DNA of 64,000 bases from an uncultured Eubacterium sp. GTDB taxonomy: Bacteria > Bacillota > Clostridia > Lachnospirales > Lachnospiraceae. Shown here piece by piece: positions 16,657 through 24,398 of this stretch; the first letter of the stretch is position 1; each line of letters begins with the position of its first letter. The position numbers and the translations under genes are program-made. The stretch is taken from contig CAJTMV010000006.1 of assembly GCA_910577225.1 (NCBI GenBank), positions 1 through 64,000 on the forward strand, given 5' to 3'. The notes beneath the pieces are model-generated. The model was not told the DNA's origin and did no database searches. It worked only from the letters and a program-made list of their open reading frames with translations.

Positions 16657-19044
16657 ATGTTTTGGAGGATATTGAAAAAAGATCTGAAACGCAAAAGGGC
16701 AATGAACGTGATACTGCTGGTATTTATTATACTCGCGTCGATGTTTATGTCCTCCGGCGTGAGCAACATCATCACCGTGACGACTGCGCTGGACAACTAT
16801 TTTGAGATGGCAGACGTGCCCGATTATTTCACGTTTAGCGAAAACAAATCTAGCAACCAGGATATTTGCGGGACACTTGAAAACGCCTCTGCGATCGACG
16901 AGTTCCGTATCGAGGAGGTCGTCTCGATGTCCCAGTCCAATATTACGCGGGTCGGCGAACCGCTTAACGCTTCCAGCCTCAGTCAGAAATTAGTATTACA
17001 GAGCGACAGGGATATGGGGATAAATTATTTTCTGGACGACGAAAGTATTCTTAAAAGTGTAGCGAAAGGGGAAATTTACGCTACCCGTTTCATAGAGAAA
17101 AACTTGGGACTTAAGGCAGGCGACAAAATTACTGTCGAAATAGAGGGCGTAAGCCGTGAATTTACCTTTGCGGGCAGTTTCAGGGATGCTGTTTGCGGCA
17201 CGGAATTGATGGGCATTAAAAGGTTTATCCTGAACGGCGAGGACTTTGACGAATATATGTCCGATGAGACGGTAAAAAATACGTATGGCGGAAAATTCTT
17301 ATATATACACACCGCCGACCTTGACAAGACCCTGTCCCAGATAGCGGATATATCCGATGGCTTTACCTTTTCGGGCGATGCGGAGATGCTGGATCAAGCC
17401 TATATTTTTGATATGATAATTATGGGTCTTATCCTTGCGGTGAGCATTATTCTTATAATCATATCCTTTGCGGTGCTGCGGTTTACCATAGCCTTTACCC
17501 TCTCCGAGGAATTCCGCGAGATAGGCGTTATGAAAGCAATAGGCATACGGAATATAAAAATTCGAGGATTGTACCTTACAAAATACTTTGCTATTTCCGT
17601 TGTCGGCACGGTCATTGGCTTGATACTCAGCTACCCGTTCGGAAAAATGCTTATAAATTATTCCTCGGAGTCTATTATCATAGACATCAGCAATAATGGT
17701 TTTGTCAATGCTGCCTGCGCGGTTCTGGTAGCGGCTGTAATTCTCCTGTTCTGTCTCGGCTGTACGGGCAGGGTGAGCAAAATGTCCCCGATCGATGCTG
17801 TAAGAAACGGGCAGACGGGGGAACGTTTCCGCAAAAAGAGCGTTATGAGCCTTGGAAGATCGCGGCTTGGCGGGGCGACTTTCCTTGCTGCAAACGATAT
17901 TGTAAGCAGTCCCAAACGCTACTCTGTCATTACCTTTACGTTTTTTCTGTGTATGTCGCTGCTGATAATGCTTTCCAATGTCACGGCGTCTCTCAAAAGC
18001 GGAAAGCTGCTGAAATATTTCGGGGAGGCGGACTGCCACGCTGTTACGGACCTCGGCGACGAAACTATGACATTTTTAACCGCGGACGGACATGAAAAGG
18101 TTAAAAAATATCTTGATGATATGGAGCAGACCCTTGCGGAAAACGGTATGCCCGCGGAATGTATGACGGAATATTATATTTATACGATGATAAGATACGG
18201 CGAATATGAAAGCAAGACTGCTATACTTCAGGGTACGGGAACAACAATGGATATGTACGAATATTTAGAGGGTACTCCTCCCCAAAACAGCGACGAAATT
18301 GCAGTGACGACTCTTTTGGCAAAAAAGCTGGGTGCGGAAATAGGCGATACCGTTATTGTGTCCTACCTAACAGGTGAAACGGCGGAGTTCATCATAACCG
18401 CTCTGTATCAGTCAATGGTTAATCAGGGTATTTCCGTAAGGGTTCATACCGACTGCGATATAAACTATATCGCAGCAAGCGGCTCCCCTGGTACACAGAT
18501 AAAATTTACCGACGACCCCGACGATGAGGAAGTATTACGCAGAATTGAAAAGATCAAGGAGCTTTACCCTGAATTTTCAAGCGTTAAAACAGCAGGCGAA
18601 ACTGTAAAGGATACCACCGGAGTCGGCGATGCCATAGACGCGGTGAAAAAAATGTCCGCCATCCTTATGGTAATTTTAGCCGTGCTTATCACCGTGCTTA
18701 TGGCGCGTTCCTTTATCGCGAAGGAGCAGGTGGAGATCGCCCTTATGAAAGCCATAGGCATAAGAAACACCAGGATATATGGACAGTACACGTTAAGATT
18801 TTTTATTGCGGCAGTAGCGGCTGTCCTTATTGCGGAGCTTTTGGGTATGCCCCTTACAAAGATTTGTTTCGACCCTGTTTTCAGATCGATGGGTCTTGAA
18901 ATGGGCGTAGAATATATGCAAAACCCCGTGGAGATATACGTGATATTTCCCGTTATCGCTCTTGCCGCCACAGTCGTCAGCGCATTTTTGACCTCACTCT
19001 GCACCAAAAAAATCAAATCCTCCGACACGGCAAGTATCGAGTAA
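16657..19044 (+). CDS. FtsX-like ABC transporter permease
   Basis: This 795-residue membrane protein has one hydrophobic segment near residues 18-40, a large extracytoplasmic domain (to about 250), three segments at about 260-375, a second soluble stretch, and three further segments near the C-terminus. Both membrane blocks carry the FtsX signature (REIGVMKAIGIRNIKIRG and VEIALMKAIGIRNTRIYG), so it is a tandem FtsX permease of the MacB/LolC superfamily. AAGAGG precedes ATG 16657. ATPase, response regulator and kinase follow in tight order, the usual design of antimicrobial-peptide sensing or export systems. Codon choice (many GCG, CTT, GGC) differs from flanking genes and suggests acquisition. 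Confidence 0.88.
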   Translation: MFWRILKKDLKRKRAMNVILLVFIILASMFMSSGVSNIITVTTALDNYFEMADVPDYFTFSENKSSNQDICGTLENASAIDEFRIEEVVSMSQSNITRVGEPLNASSLSQKLVLQSDRDMGINYFLDDESILKSVAKGEIYATRFIEKNLGLKAGDKITVEIEGVSREFTFAGSFRDAVCGTELMGIKRFILNGEDFDEYMSDETVKNTYGGKFLYIHTADLDKTLSQIADISDGFTFSGDAEMLDQAYIFDMIIMGLILAVSIILIIISFAVLRFTIAFTLSEEFREIGVMKAIGIRNIKIRGLYLTKYFAISVVGTVIGLILSYPFGKMLINYSSESIIIDISNNGFVNAACAVLVAAVILLFCLGCTGRVSKMSPIDAVRNGQTGERFRKKSVMSLGRSRLGGATFLAANDIVSSPKRYSVITFTFFLCMSLLIMLSNVTASLKSGKLLKYFGEADCHAVTDLGDETMTFLTADGHEKVKKYLDDMEQTLAENGMPAECMTEYYIYTMIRYGEYESKTAILQGTGTTMDMYEYLEGTPPQNSDEIAVTTLLAKKLGAEIGDTVIVSYLTGETAEFIITALYQSMVNQGISVRVHTDCDINYIAASGSPGTQIKFTDDPDDEEVLRRIEKIKELYPEFSSVKTAGETVKDTTGVGDAIDAVKKMSAILMVILAVLITVLMARSFIAKEQVEIALMKAIGIRNTRIYGQYTLRFFIAAVAAVLIAELLGMPLTKICFDPVFRSMGLEMGVEYMQNPVEIYVIFPVIALAATVVSAFLTSLCTKKIKSSDTASIE

Positions 19045-19058
19045 GAAAGGAGTTTATT

Positions 19059-19826
19059 ATGAATATTTTAGAAGTAAAGAACCTCTGCAAAACATACATA
19101 GTAAGCAAACGTCAGAACAATGTTCTGAAAAACGTAAATTTCACTGTTTCCGAAGGCGAAATGACTGCAGTTATGGGCCCCTCCGGTTCGGGCAAATCCA
19201 CCCTGCTTTACACCGTGTCCGGTATGGACGGCATCACATCGGGGGAAGTCCTGTTCTGTGGAAAAAGTATCACTGCAATGGGAGAAAGAGAGCTTGCCGA
19301 TCTGCGTCTTGATGAAATGGGATTTATCTTCCAGCAGATGTATATGCTGAAAAACCTCACCGTTCTGGACAACATAATCCTTCCTGCGGCACAATCAAAA
19401 AAGAATACGGAAAGCCGCAGGCAGACCGATGAGCGCGGCAGAGCTCTTATGCGCAGGCTCGGCATCGATGACGTAGGCGGCAACGACATCAACGAGGTGT
19501 CTGGCGGACAGCTGCAAAGGGCTTGTATTTGTCGCAGTATGATAAACAATCCCAGGATGATTTTTGCCGATGAGCCGACAGGCGCTCTCAATCGTTCAGC
19601 CTCCGATGAAGTAATGAACGAGCTGTTATCCCTCAACCGTGACGGTACTACAGTTATGTGCGTTACCCATGATCCAAAGGTAGCCGCCAAGTGTAGCAGG
19701 GTGCTGTATATCATGGACGGCGGTATCGTGGGTGAAAAGGAAATGGGACATTTTGACGGCAGCGGCAAGGAGTTTCGCGACCGTGAAAGAGAACTGAATA
19801 ACTGGCTTATAGAACAGGGCTGGTGA
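19059..19826 (+). CDS. ABC transporter ATPase (MacB/LolD type)
   Basis: The 255-residue ATPase partners the preceding FtsX permease. Walker A GPSGSGKST, Q-loop MGFIFQQMYML, signature VSGGQLQRACICRSM, Walker B MIFADEPTGALN and the H-loop CVTHDPKVA are all intact. AAAGGAG precedes ATG 19059, 14 bases after the permease stop. It is expected to couple ATP hydrolysis to lateral extraction or export of a peptide, lipid or antibiotic rather than import. Confidence 0.95.
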   Translation: MNILEVKNLCKTYIVSKRQNNVLKNVNFTVSEGEMTAVMGPSGSGKSTLLYTVSGMDGITSGEVLFCGKSITAMGERELADLRLDEMGFIFQQMYMLKNLTVLDNIILPAAQSKKNTESRRQTDERGRALMRRLGIDDVGGNDINEVSGGQLQRACICRSMINNPRMIFADEPTGALNRSASDEVMNELLSLNRDGTTVMCVTHDPKVAAKCSRVLYIMDGGIVGEKEMGHFDGSGKEFRDRERELNNWLIEQGW

Positions 19827-19858
19827 TACTTGAAACAATACTTGCAGGAGGTGATTTT

Positions 19859-20521
19859 ATGACCGATATTCTGATTGTGGAGGACGATAAGGAACTGGCG
19901 GACTTGCTGACCGACTTCCTGTGCGAGGAAGGATATGTCGTATCAAGCGTGAACAGCGGAGAACGTGCCATACATCTTTTTGAACGATATGGCGCAAGGC
20001 TTGTGGTGCTTGACATCAATCTTCCCGATATGAACGGCTTTGCGATATGTTCAAAACTCCGGGAAAACACGGATACTCCCATATTGATCGTTAGTTCAAG
20101 GACGGGCAGGGAAGATAAGCTGAACGGCTATGACCTCGGTGCTGATGATTATATTGAAAAGCCCTATGACATAGATGTTCTTATCGCTAAAATCAAGGGC
20201 ATATTCAAACGGCGGTATCAGATTGATATATTATCGGCGGATGGTGTGACACTCAACCTTGCAGATAAAACGGCGGTCATTGACGGAAAGCCCGTGGAAC
20301 TGCCCTCAAAAGAGTTTGATCTGCTGGCGCTTTTCATTGAAAATCAAGGCAAAGTTCTAAAAAAAGAGTACCTGTTTGGCACTGTCTGGGGCAGCGACAG
20401 CGATTCGGAGATGCAAACGCTTCATGTTCATATCAACCGCATTCGCCAAAAACTCGGTGATGACCCTAAGAATGCAGAGCGTTTGCTTACTATCTGGGGC
20501 GTGGGGTATAAGTTTGTATGA
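19859..20521 (+). CDS. OmpR-family response regulator
   Basis: The 220-residue regulator has a receiver domain (ILIVEDDKELADLL; phospho-acceptor aspartate in LVVLDINLPDMNGF; lysine in DYIEKPYD) and a C-terminal winged helix (VLKKEYLFGTVWG, LHVHINRIRQKLG, TIWGVGYKFV). The start is ATG 19859 behind a perfect CAGGAGGTGA. Its stop overlaps the kinase start (ATGA). A likely target is the permease promoter: TTAAAG at 16580 and TTAAGA at 16591 repeat with an 11-bp period, the spacing OmpR-type dimers use (inference). Confidence 0.95.
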   Translation: MTDILIVEDDKELADLLTDFLCEEGYVVSSVNSGERAIHLFERYGARLVVLDINLPDMNGFAICSKLRENTDTPILIVSSRTGREDKLNGYDLGADDYIEKPYDIDVLIAKIKGIFKRRYQIDILSADGVTLNLADKTAVIDGKPVELPSKEFDLLALFIENQGKVLKKEYLFGTVWGSDSDSEMQTLHVHINRIRQKLGDDPKNAERLLTIWGVGYKFV

Positions 20522-21729
20522 AAGCCTACAAAAAACTGTGCATCGCAGTGATGACCGTATTTCTTTTACTGACGATGGTATTAAACATATTTCTCAGGGG
20601 ATCGAAAGATAATAGTGAAGGTATTTATCGCGTTGAAGCCAGGCGGCTTGCGGGTGAGATAGCGGAGACGGGTAGTTATGATCTTAATAAATACCCCCAT
20701 ATTACGGGCGTGTTTACAGGTGATGGCATCTACCGTTCCGAAGAGCATTATCTTATCATAGAAGCGGGCGAAACGCTTTATCGTGTTGAATATACCGTCG
20801 GCAACGAACAATATGGCATTGTTGCGGTAAACTGTGTATTGGGTGTGCTGTTCCTGTTGGTGACAGGTCTTTTGTATTATATTCGCAGACATATCATCGC
20901 GCCTTTCGACAGGCTGAGTGATGTTCCTAAGGAGCTTGCAAAGGGCAATCTTGCCGTGCCGATATCCGAAGAAAAAAGCCGTTTCTTCGGAAAATTCACA
21001 TGGGGTGTGAATCTCCTGCGCGAGAGTATCGAGAACAGCCGTAAAAAAGAAATCACGATGCAGAGGGATAAAAAACTTCTGCTGCTTTCTCTTTCCCACG
21101 ACATCAAAACGCCTTTGGCGGCAATTAAGCTCAATGCAAAGGCTCTTGCCAGGGGATTATACAAGGACGAGAAAAAACGACGTGCTGCTGCTGAGAGTAT
21201 TAATACCCGTGCAGATGAGATAGAGCGCTTTGTCAGCGAGATCACAAAGGCGGCAAGCGAGGACTTTATGAGCTTTGAAGTCACACAGGGGGAGACGTTC
21301 TTAAGCGTTATCATCACAAGAATAAAGGCGAGATATGATCCCCAGCTTGCTATGTCGGGAACGGAGTTTGCGATTCAGAAATATGATGACTGCATTCTTT
21401 CCTGCGACCCCGACCGCCTTGCAGAGTGCCTGCAAAATTTGATTGAAAATGCGATTAAATACGGTGACGGCAGACGAATTGAGATTAGCTTTGATAAAAT
21501 GGACGGATGTGAGCTTATCACGGTATCAAATACAGGCTGTACTCTTGAAGCGAAAGAACTGCCACAGATATTCGAGAGCTTTCATCGTGGAAATAATGCG
21601 GATAGGGTGCAGGGCAACGGACTTGGACTTTTCATATGCCGCAGGCTGATGGGGGCTATGAACGGAGAGGTATATGCTGCTATTCGTGATGAATGTTTCT
21701 GTATAACGCTTGTTGTTAAAATGGCGTAA
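20518..21729 (+). CDS. Sensor histidine kinase
   Basis: The 403-residue kinase has two membrane segments (about 5-25 and 100-122) around a short 75-residue sensor region, a HAMP-like linker, the H-box SLSHDIKTPLAAIKLNAKAL, N-box QNLIENAIKYGDG, and G-boxes GNGLGLFICRRL. Its start overlaps the regulator stop by four bases. Short extracytoplasmic loops are typical of kinases that sense through their ABC partner. An IS3 remnant begins within about 20 bases of the stop codon, so the native 3' flank is lost. Confidence 0.94.
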   Translation: MKAYKKLCIAVMTVFLLLTMVLNIFLRGSKDNSEGIYRVEARRLAGEIAETGSYDLNKYPHITGVFTGDGIYRSEEHYLIIEAGETLYRVEYTVGNEQYGIVAVNCVLGVLFLLVTGLLYYIRRHIIAPFDRLSDVPKELAKGNLAVPISEEKSRFFGKFTWGVNLLRESIENSRKKEITMQRDKKLLLLSLSHDIKTPLAAIKLNAKALARGLYKDEKKRRAAAESINTRADEIERFVSEITKAASEDFMSFEVTQGETFLSVIITRIKARYDPQLAMSGTEFAIQKYDDCILSCDPDRLAECLQNLIENAIKYGDGRRIEISFDKMDGCELITVSNTGCTLEAKELPQIFESFHRGNNADRVQGNGLGLFICRRLMGAMNGEVYAAIRDECFCITLVVKMA

Positions 21730-21744
21730 GGTTTCGTATATGTT

Positions 21745-22150
21745 ATCCCGGTGACATGAAAATCCATGAAGATTTCCGCTTTGCTCCATCCATTGATGGA
21801 TTCCATGGCCGCATTGTCCGTTGGGGTTCCGGCTCTTGACATTGACCGGGTAATGCTGTACATTGGCAGCAGCCCGTTGAACGCTTTGGATGCATAGACC
21901 GCGCCCCGGTCGCTGTGGAGGACCATCTCATGTTGCGGATATTGTTTCTTTAATCCGATCAGGTCATCTGGGCCGTTCAGATATGTCATCCGGCCGCCCC
22001 GCCTGGATGAGAGGGCATGTGCGAGGATTCCCTGGCGTACTTCATTGGCAAACCTCCGGTTCCCTGGATGGTGCTGCTTGTCCGCAGATGATGTTTCCTT
22101 TGTACATAGATGATATCATCGTGTCCGGTTTTTGCACTACCGTGTCCAGT
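21745..22150 (-). pseudogene. IS3-family transposase OrfB, C-terminal remnant
   Basis: On the minus strand the frame reads HSDRGAVYASKAFNGLLP, RAGTPTDNAAMESING and AEIFMDFHVTG. These hold the second aspartate and the glutamate of the DDE catalytic triad of IS3-group transposases. The first aspartate region and the end of the protein are missing, and the frame leaves homology at about 21748, next to the kinase stop. Outer sequence at 22119-22155 with two TGTCCGG/TGTCCAG copies may be the old element end. It is a non-functional scar. Confidence 0.75.
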
Positions 22151-22200
22151 TTTCGTTTACCACTTCAATTTAACTTTATATAGAAATCTCTACATACAGA

Positions 22201-22230
22201 AAAGACACCCACAATCAGGTGAGTGTTTTA
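22201..22230. terminator. Stem-loop, probable terminator
   Basis: ACACCCAC (22205-22212) pairs with GTGAGTGT (22219-22226) with one mismatch. T-runs occur on both sides (TTTTAATT on +, TCTTTTCT on -), so it could end the minus-strand remnant at 22253. Confidence 0.55.
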
Positions 22231-22252
22231 ATTATTTACATCCAAAATCAGA

Positions 22253-22403
22253 TTAACCTAAATCTGTTTTTAATTTCTGTTTGTATTTGTAATAGGTATT
22301 TCGTGCTACACTTTGCAGATATTCCCTCATGATTTTCGCATTTGAAAATTTGCCGTCAAAATCTTTGGATTGTTTAAACTGGCGTAAGGTCAGAAGATAA
22401 TTT
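22253..22403 (-). pseudogene. C-terminal remnant, possibly of a serine recombinase
   Basis: An open minus-strand frame encodes DFDGKFSNAKIMREYLQ and SVARNTYYKYKQKLKTDLG before a stop and a hairpin. The end resembles the helix-turn-helix tail of resolvase-type recombinases. Upstream it is blocked by a stop, so at most the last 45 residues remain. The assignment is tentative. Confidence 0.35.
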
Positions 22404-22408
22404 CATTT

Positions 22409-22633
22409 GAATTTGCAGACTGTGTTTTTTTGAACTGTAATGGCAAGCTGTTGCCAGATTCAAACTATGACAAATAGTTAGAAAAGCTATGTGATAAGGC
22501 CGGTATTGAAAGAATATCCATGTATACGTTAAGACATACTTTTGCTACAAGATGTATTGAATCAGGAATGAAGTCTTAGACATTACAAAAGATTCTGGGA
22601 CATGCCAATATCTCTATGACAATGGCTAAATCC
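22409..22633 (+). pseudogene. Tyrosine recombinase (integrase) C-terminal remnant
   Basis: The frame reads FADCVFLNCNGKLLPDSNYDK, a stop, KAGIERISMYTLRHTFATRC, IESGMKS, a stop, then TLQKILGHANISMTM. LRHTFATR supplies the H-x-x-R of the catalytic box and LGHANIS the next conserved histidine. The tyrosine nucleophile, the N-terminal domain and an intact frame are lacking (TAG codons near 22478 and 22577). It marks an old integrative element next to the ABC/two-component island. Confidence 0.8.
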
Positions 22634-23078
22634 AAACATTCATAGTTGTCGTCTGCGCCTTCAAAAACGAACTTATCTGAATCCGTACCTGAATTTTCTG
22701 TTTTCCAACCTGATGATCCAAGGCTTTTTCCGCCGTTTCTCGAAATTTACGTTGTGCTTCAACGTTAACGCATTGTTTAAAACCCAATGGTCGAACGATA
22801 CATCATTGATTCCTCCAATACTTACATTAAATTTTGTTTTTCCAGTTATTGATTGTATAAGATTTTGTGGAATCCATTAGCCGGTCTGCATGTAATACGG
22901 CATGCCGTCTGGAAATTTCAGGCAGGTTTCACAAAAAAAACACAGACAATACGCGGATAATACACATTTTTTATTTACTATTTAACGTAGAAAACGAGTG
23001 ACAGGGCGTTCCTGCCAGAAAGATGTACTCGTTTGAAAAATGGAAGCGTCTTTTGTATCTCAGGCGCTCGGATAATAC
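22634..23078. other. Gene-free region upstream of the Gld-type ABC operon
   Basis: No intact gene. On the minus strand a short stretch (about 22630-22720) reads KFVFEGADDNYECLD and may be a decayed fragment of a surface protein. The last 90 bases contain a hairpin leader and the ribosome binding site of the next gene. Confidence 0.35.
22992..23034 (+). repeat. Hairpin in the leader of the ABC ATPase gene
   Basis: AAACGAGT (22992-22999) pairs with ACTCGTTT (23027-23034) and encloses a GGCGTTCCTGCC stem. It has no T-run, so it is more likely an mRNA leader structure than a terminator. Confidence 0.45.
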
Positions 23079-23090
23079 TGGGAGGAAATT

Positions 23091-24398
23091 GTGATAGAAA
23101 TCAGTCATCTGACAAAAAAGTATGGAGATCAGACAGCCGTAGACAATCTGACGCTGCAGATGGAGTCTGGAAAGATCTATGGGTTTCTCGGGCCAAACGG
23201 AGCCGGAAAGTCTACAACGATGAATATGATCACCGGATACATAGCGTCTACGGATGGTTCGGTAAAGATCAACGGATATGATATTTTAAAACAGCCGGAA
23301 CAGGCCAGAAAGTGCGTCGGGTATCTGCCGGAGCAGCCGCCGCTGTATATGGATATGACGACAGCGGAATATCTGAGATTTACAGCGAATCTGAAAAAAA
23401 TCCCAAAAGATAAAAAGCGTCAGTATATCGAAGAGGCAATGGAGCTTACGAAAATTACTGATATAAAAAACCGTCTGATACGCAATCTTTCCAAAGGCTA
23501 TCGCCAGAGAGTCGGATTTGCACAGGCGGTTTTAGGTTATCCGGATGTGATCATTCTGGATGAACCGACGGTAGGGCTGGATCCGCAGCAGATGATCGAA
23601 ATCCGCAGTCTGATCCGTAGTCTTGGCAGGCAGCATACGGTCATATTAAGCTCACATATATTGTCAGAGGTCAGGGAAGTGTGCGAGCATATTTTTATTA
23701 TCTCCAAAGGGCGGCTGACAGCCAGTGATACGACCGAAAATCTGATTGCCAGAATGTCGGGCGAGCAGGAGCTGCATCTGCTTGTGAAAGGGCAACAGGA
23801 TGCGGTAGTTAAGATTCTGTCTCAGGCACATGGCATCGCCTCTCAATCCGTAAAGGCAGCCAGCGAGTCCGGATGCCAGCGGGCCGTACTAAGGGCAAAA
23901 CAGGGTACGGATATCCGTGCGGATATTTTTTACTTATTTGCGCAGGCAGGGATTCCGATTCTGGAGATGACTGCTGCCGGAAAGTCTTTGGAGCAGGTAT
24001 TTTTAGAGCTGACGGATCAGAGCGCCGCAGAGACCGGGAACGCCGTGACAGAAGCAGAGAGCGGCATGACAGTGGAAACAAAAAGCAGTATGGCGGAAAC
24101 CGAAAACAGTATGGCGGAAACCGAAAACAGTATGGCGGAAACCGAAAACAGTATGGCGGAAACAAAAAACAGTATACCGGAAATCGAAAGCAGTGTGCCA
24201 GAAACCGAAAGCGGTACGCCAGAAGTCGAAAACAGCAGGACAGCAGAAGCTGAAAGCAGAATGCAAGGAGCGGAAAGCAGCAGGACAGCGGAAGCCGAAA
24301 ACAGCAGGACAGCGGAAACCGAAAGCGGTACGCCAGGTCGAAAACAGCAGGATAGCGGGAGCAGAACAGACACTATATTGCAGGAGGCAGACAGATGA
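23091..24398 (+). CDS. ABC transporter ATPase with repetitive C-terminal tail
   Basis: The first 300 residues are a GldA/NosF-type ATPase: Walker A GPNGAGKSTTMNMITG, Q-loop YLPEQPPLYMDM, signature LSKGYRQRVGFAQAV, Walker B VIILDEPTVGLDP, and H-loop ILSSHILSEV. The last ~110 residues are a low-complexity, acidic tail built from seven-residue units such as AETENSM, encoded by a 21-bp tandem repeat; such tails are not usual in this family. Start is GTG 23091 behind GGGAGG. It overlaps the next gene by four bases. With the following two genes it forms a Gld-like exporter associated with the cell surface. Confidence 0.9.
   Translation: MIEISHLTKKYGDQTAVDNLTLQMESGKIYGFLGPNGAGKSTTMNMITGYIASTDGSVKINGYDILKQPEQARKCVGYLPEQPPLYMDMTTAEYLRFTANLKKIPKDKKRQYIEEAMELTKITDIKNRLIRNLSKGYRQRVGFAQAVLGYPDVIILDEPTVGLDPQQMIEIRSLIRSLGRQHTVILSSHILSEVREVCEHIFIISKGRLTASDTTENLIARMSGEQELHLLVKGQQDAVVKILSQAHGIASQSVKAASESGCQRAVLRAKQGTDIRADIFYLFAQAGIPILEMTAAGKSLEQVFLELTDQSAAETGNAVTEAESGMTVETKSSMAETENSMAETENSMAETENSMAETKNSIPEIESSVPETESGTPEVENSRTAEAESRMQGAESSRTAEAENSRTAETESGTPGRKQQDSGSRTDTILQEADR
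24087..24233 (+). repeat. 21-bp coding tandem repeat (seven units)
   Basis: Units start at 24087, 24108, 24129, 24150, 24171, 24192 and 24213. The first three are identical and the rest diverge progressively. Related but irregular units continue to about 24340. The period is a multiple of three, so copy-number change would lengthen or shorten the protein tail without shifting the frame. Confidence 0.9.

Noticed and set aside
16608..16805. Short frame overlapping the start of the FtsX permease
   Set aside because: It is out of frame with the permease and lacks a ribosome binding site, whereas the permease start has one.
17299..18039. Minus-strand open frame of 246 codons opposite the FtsX permease
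   Set aside because: It lies fully within the permease gene, with no family resemblance or start signal.
24087..24340. Regular repeats that could suggest a CRISPR-like array
   Set aside because: The period is 21 bp without spacers, and the units are in frame within the ATPase gene.
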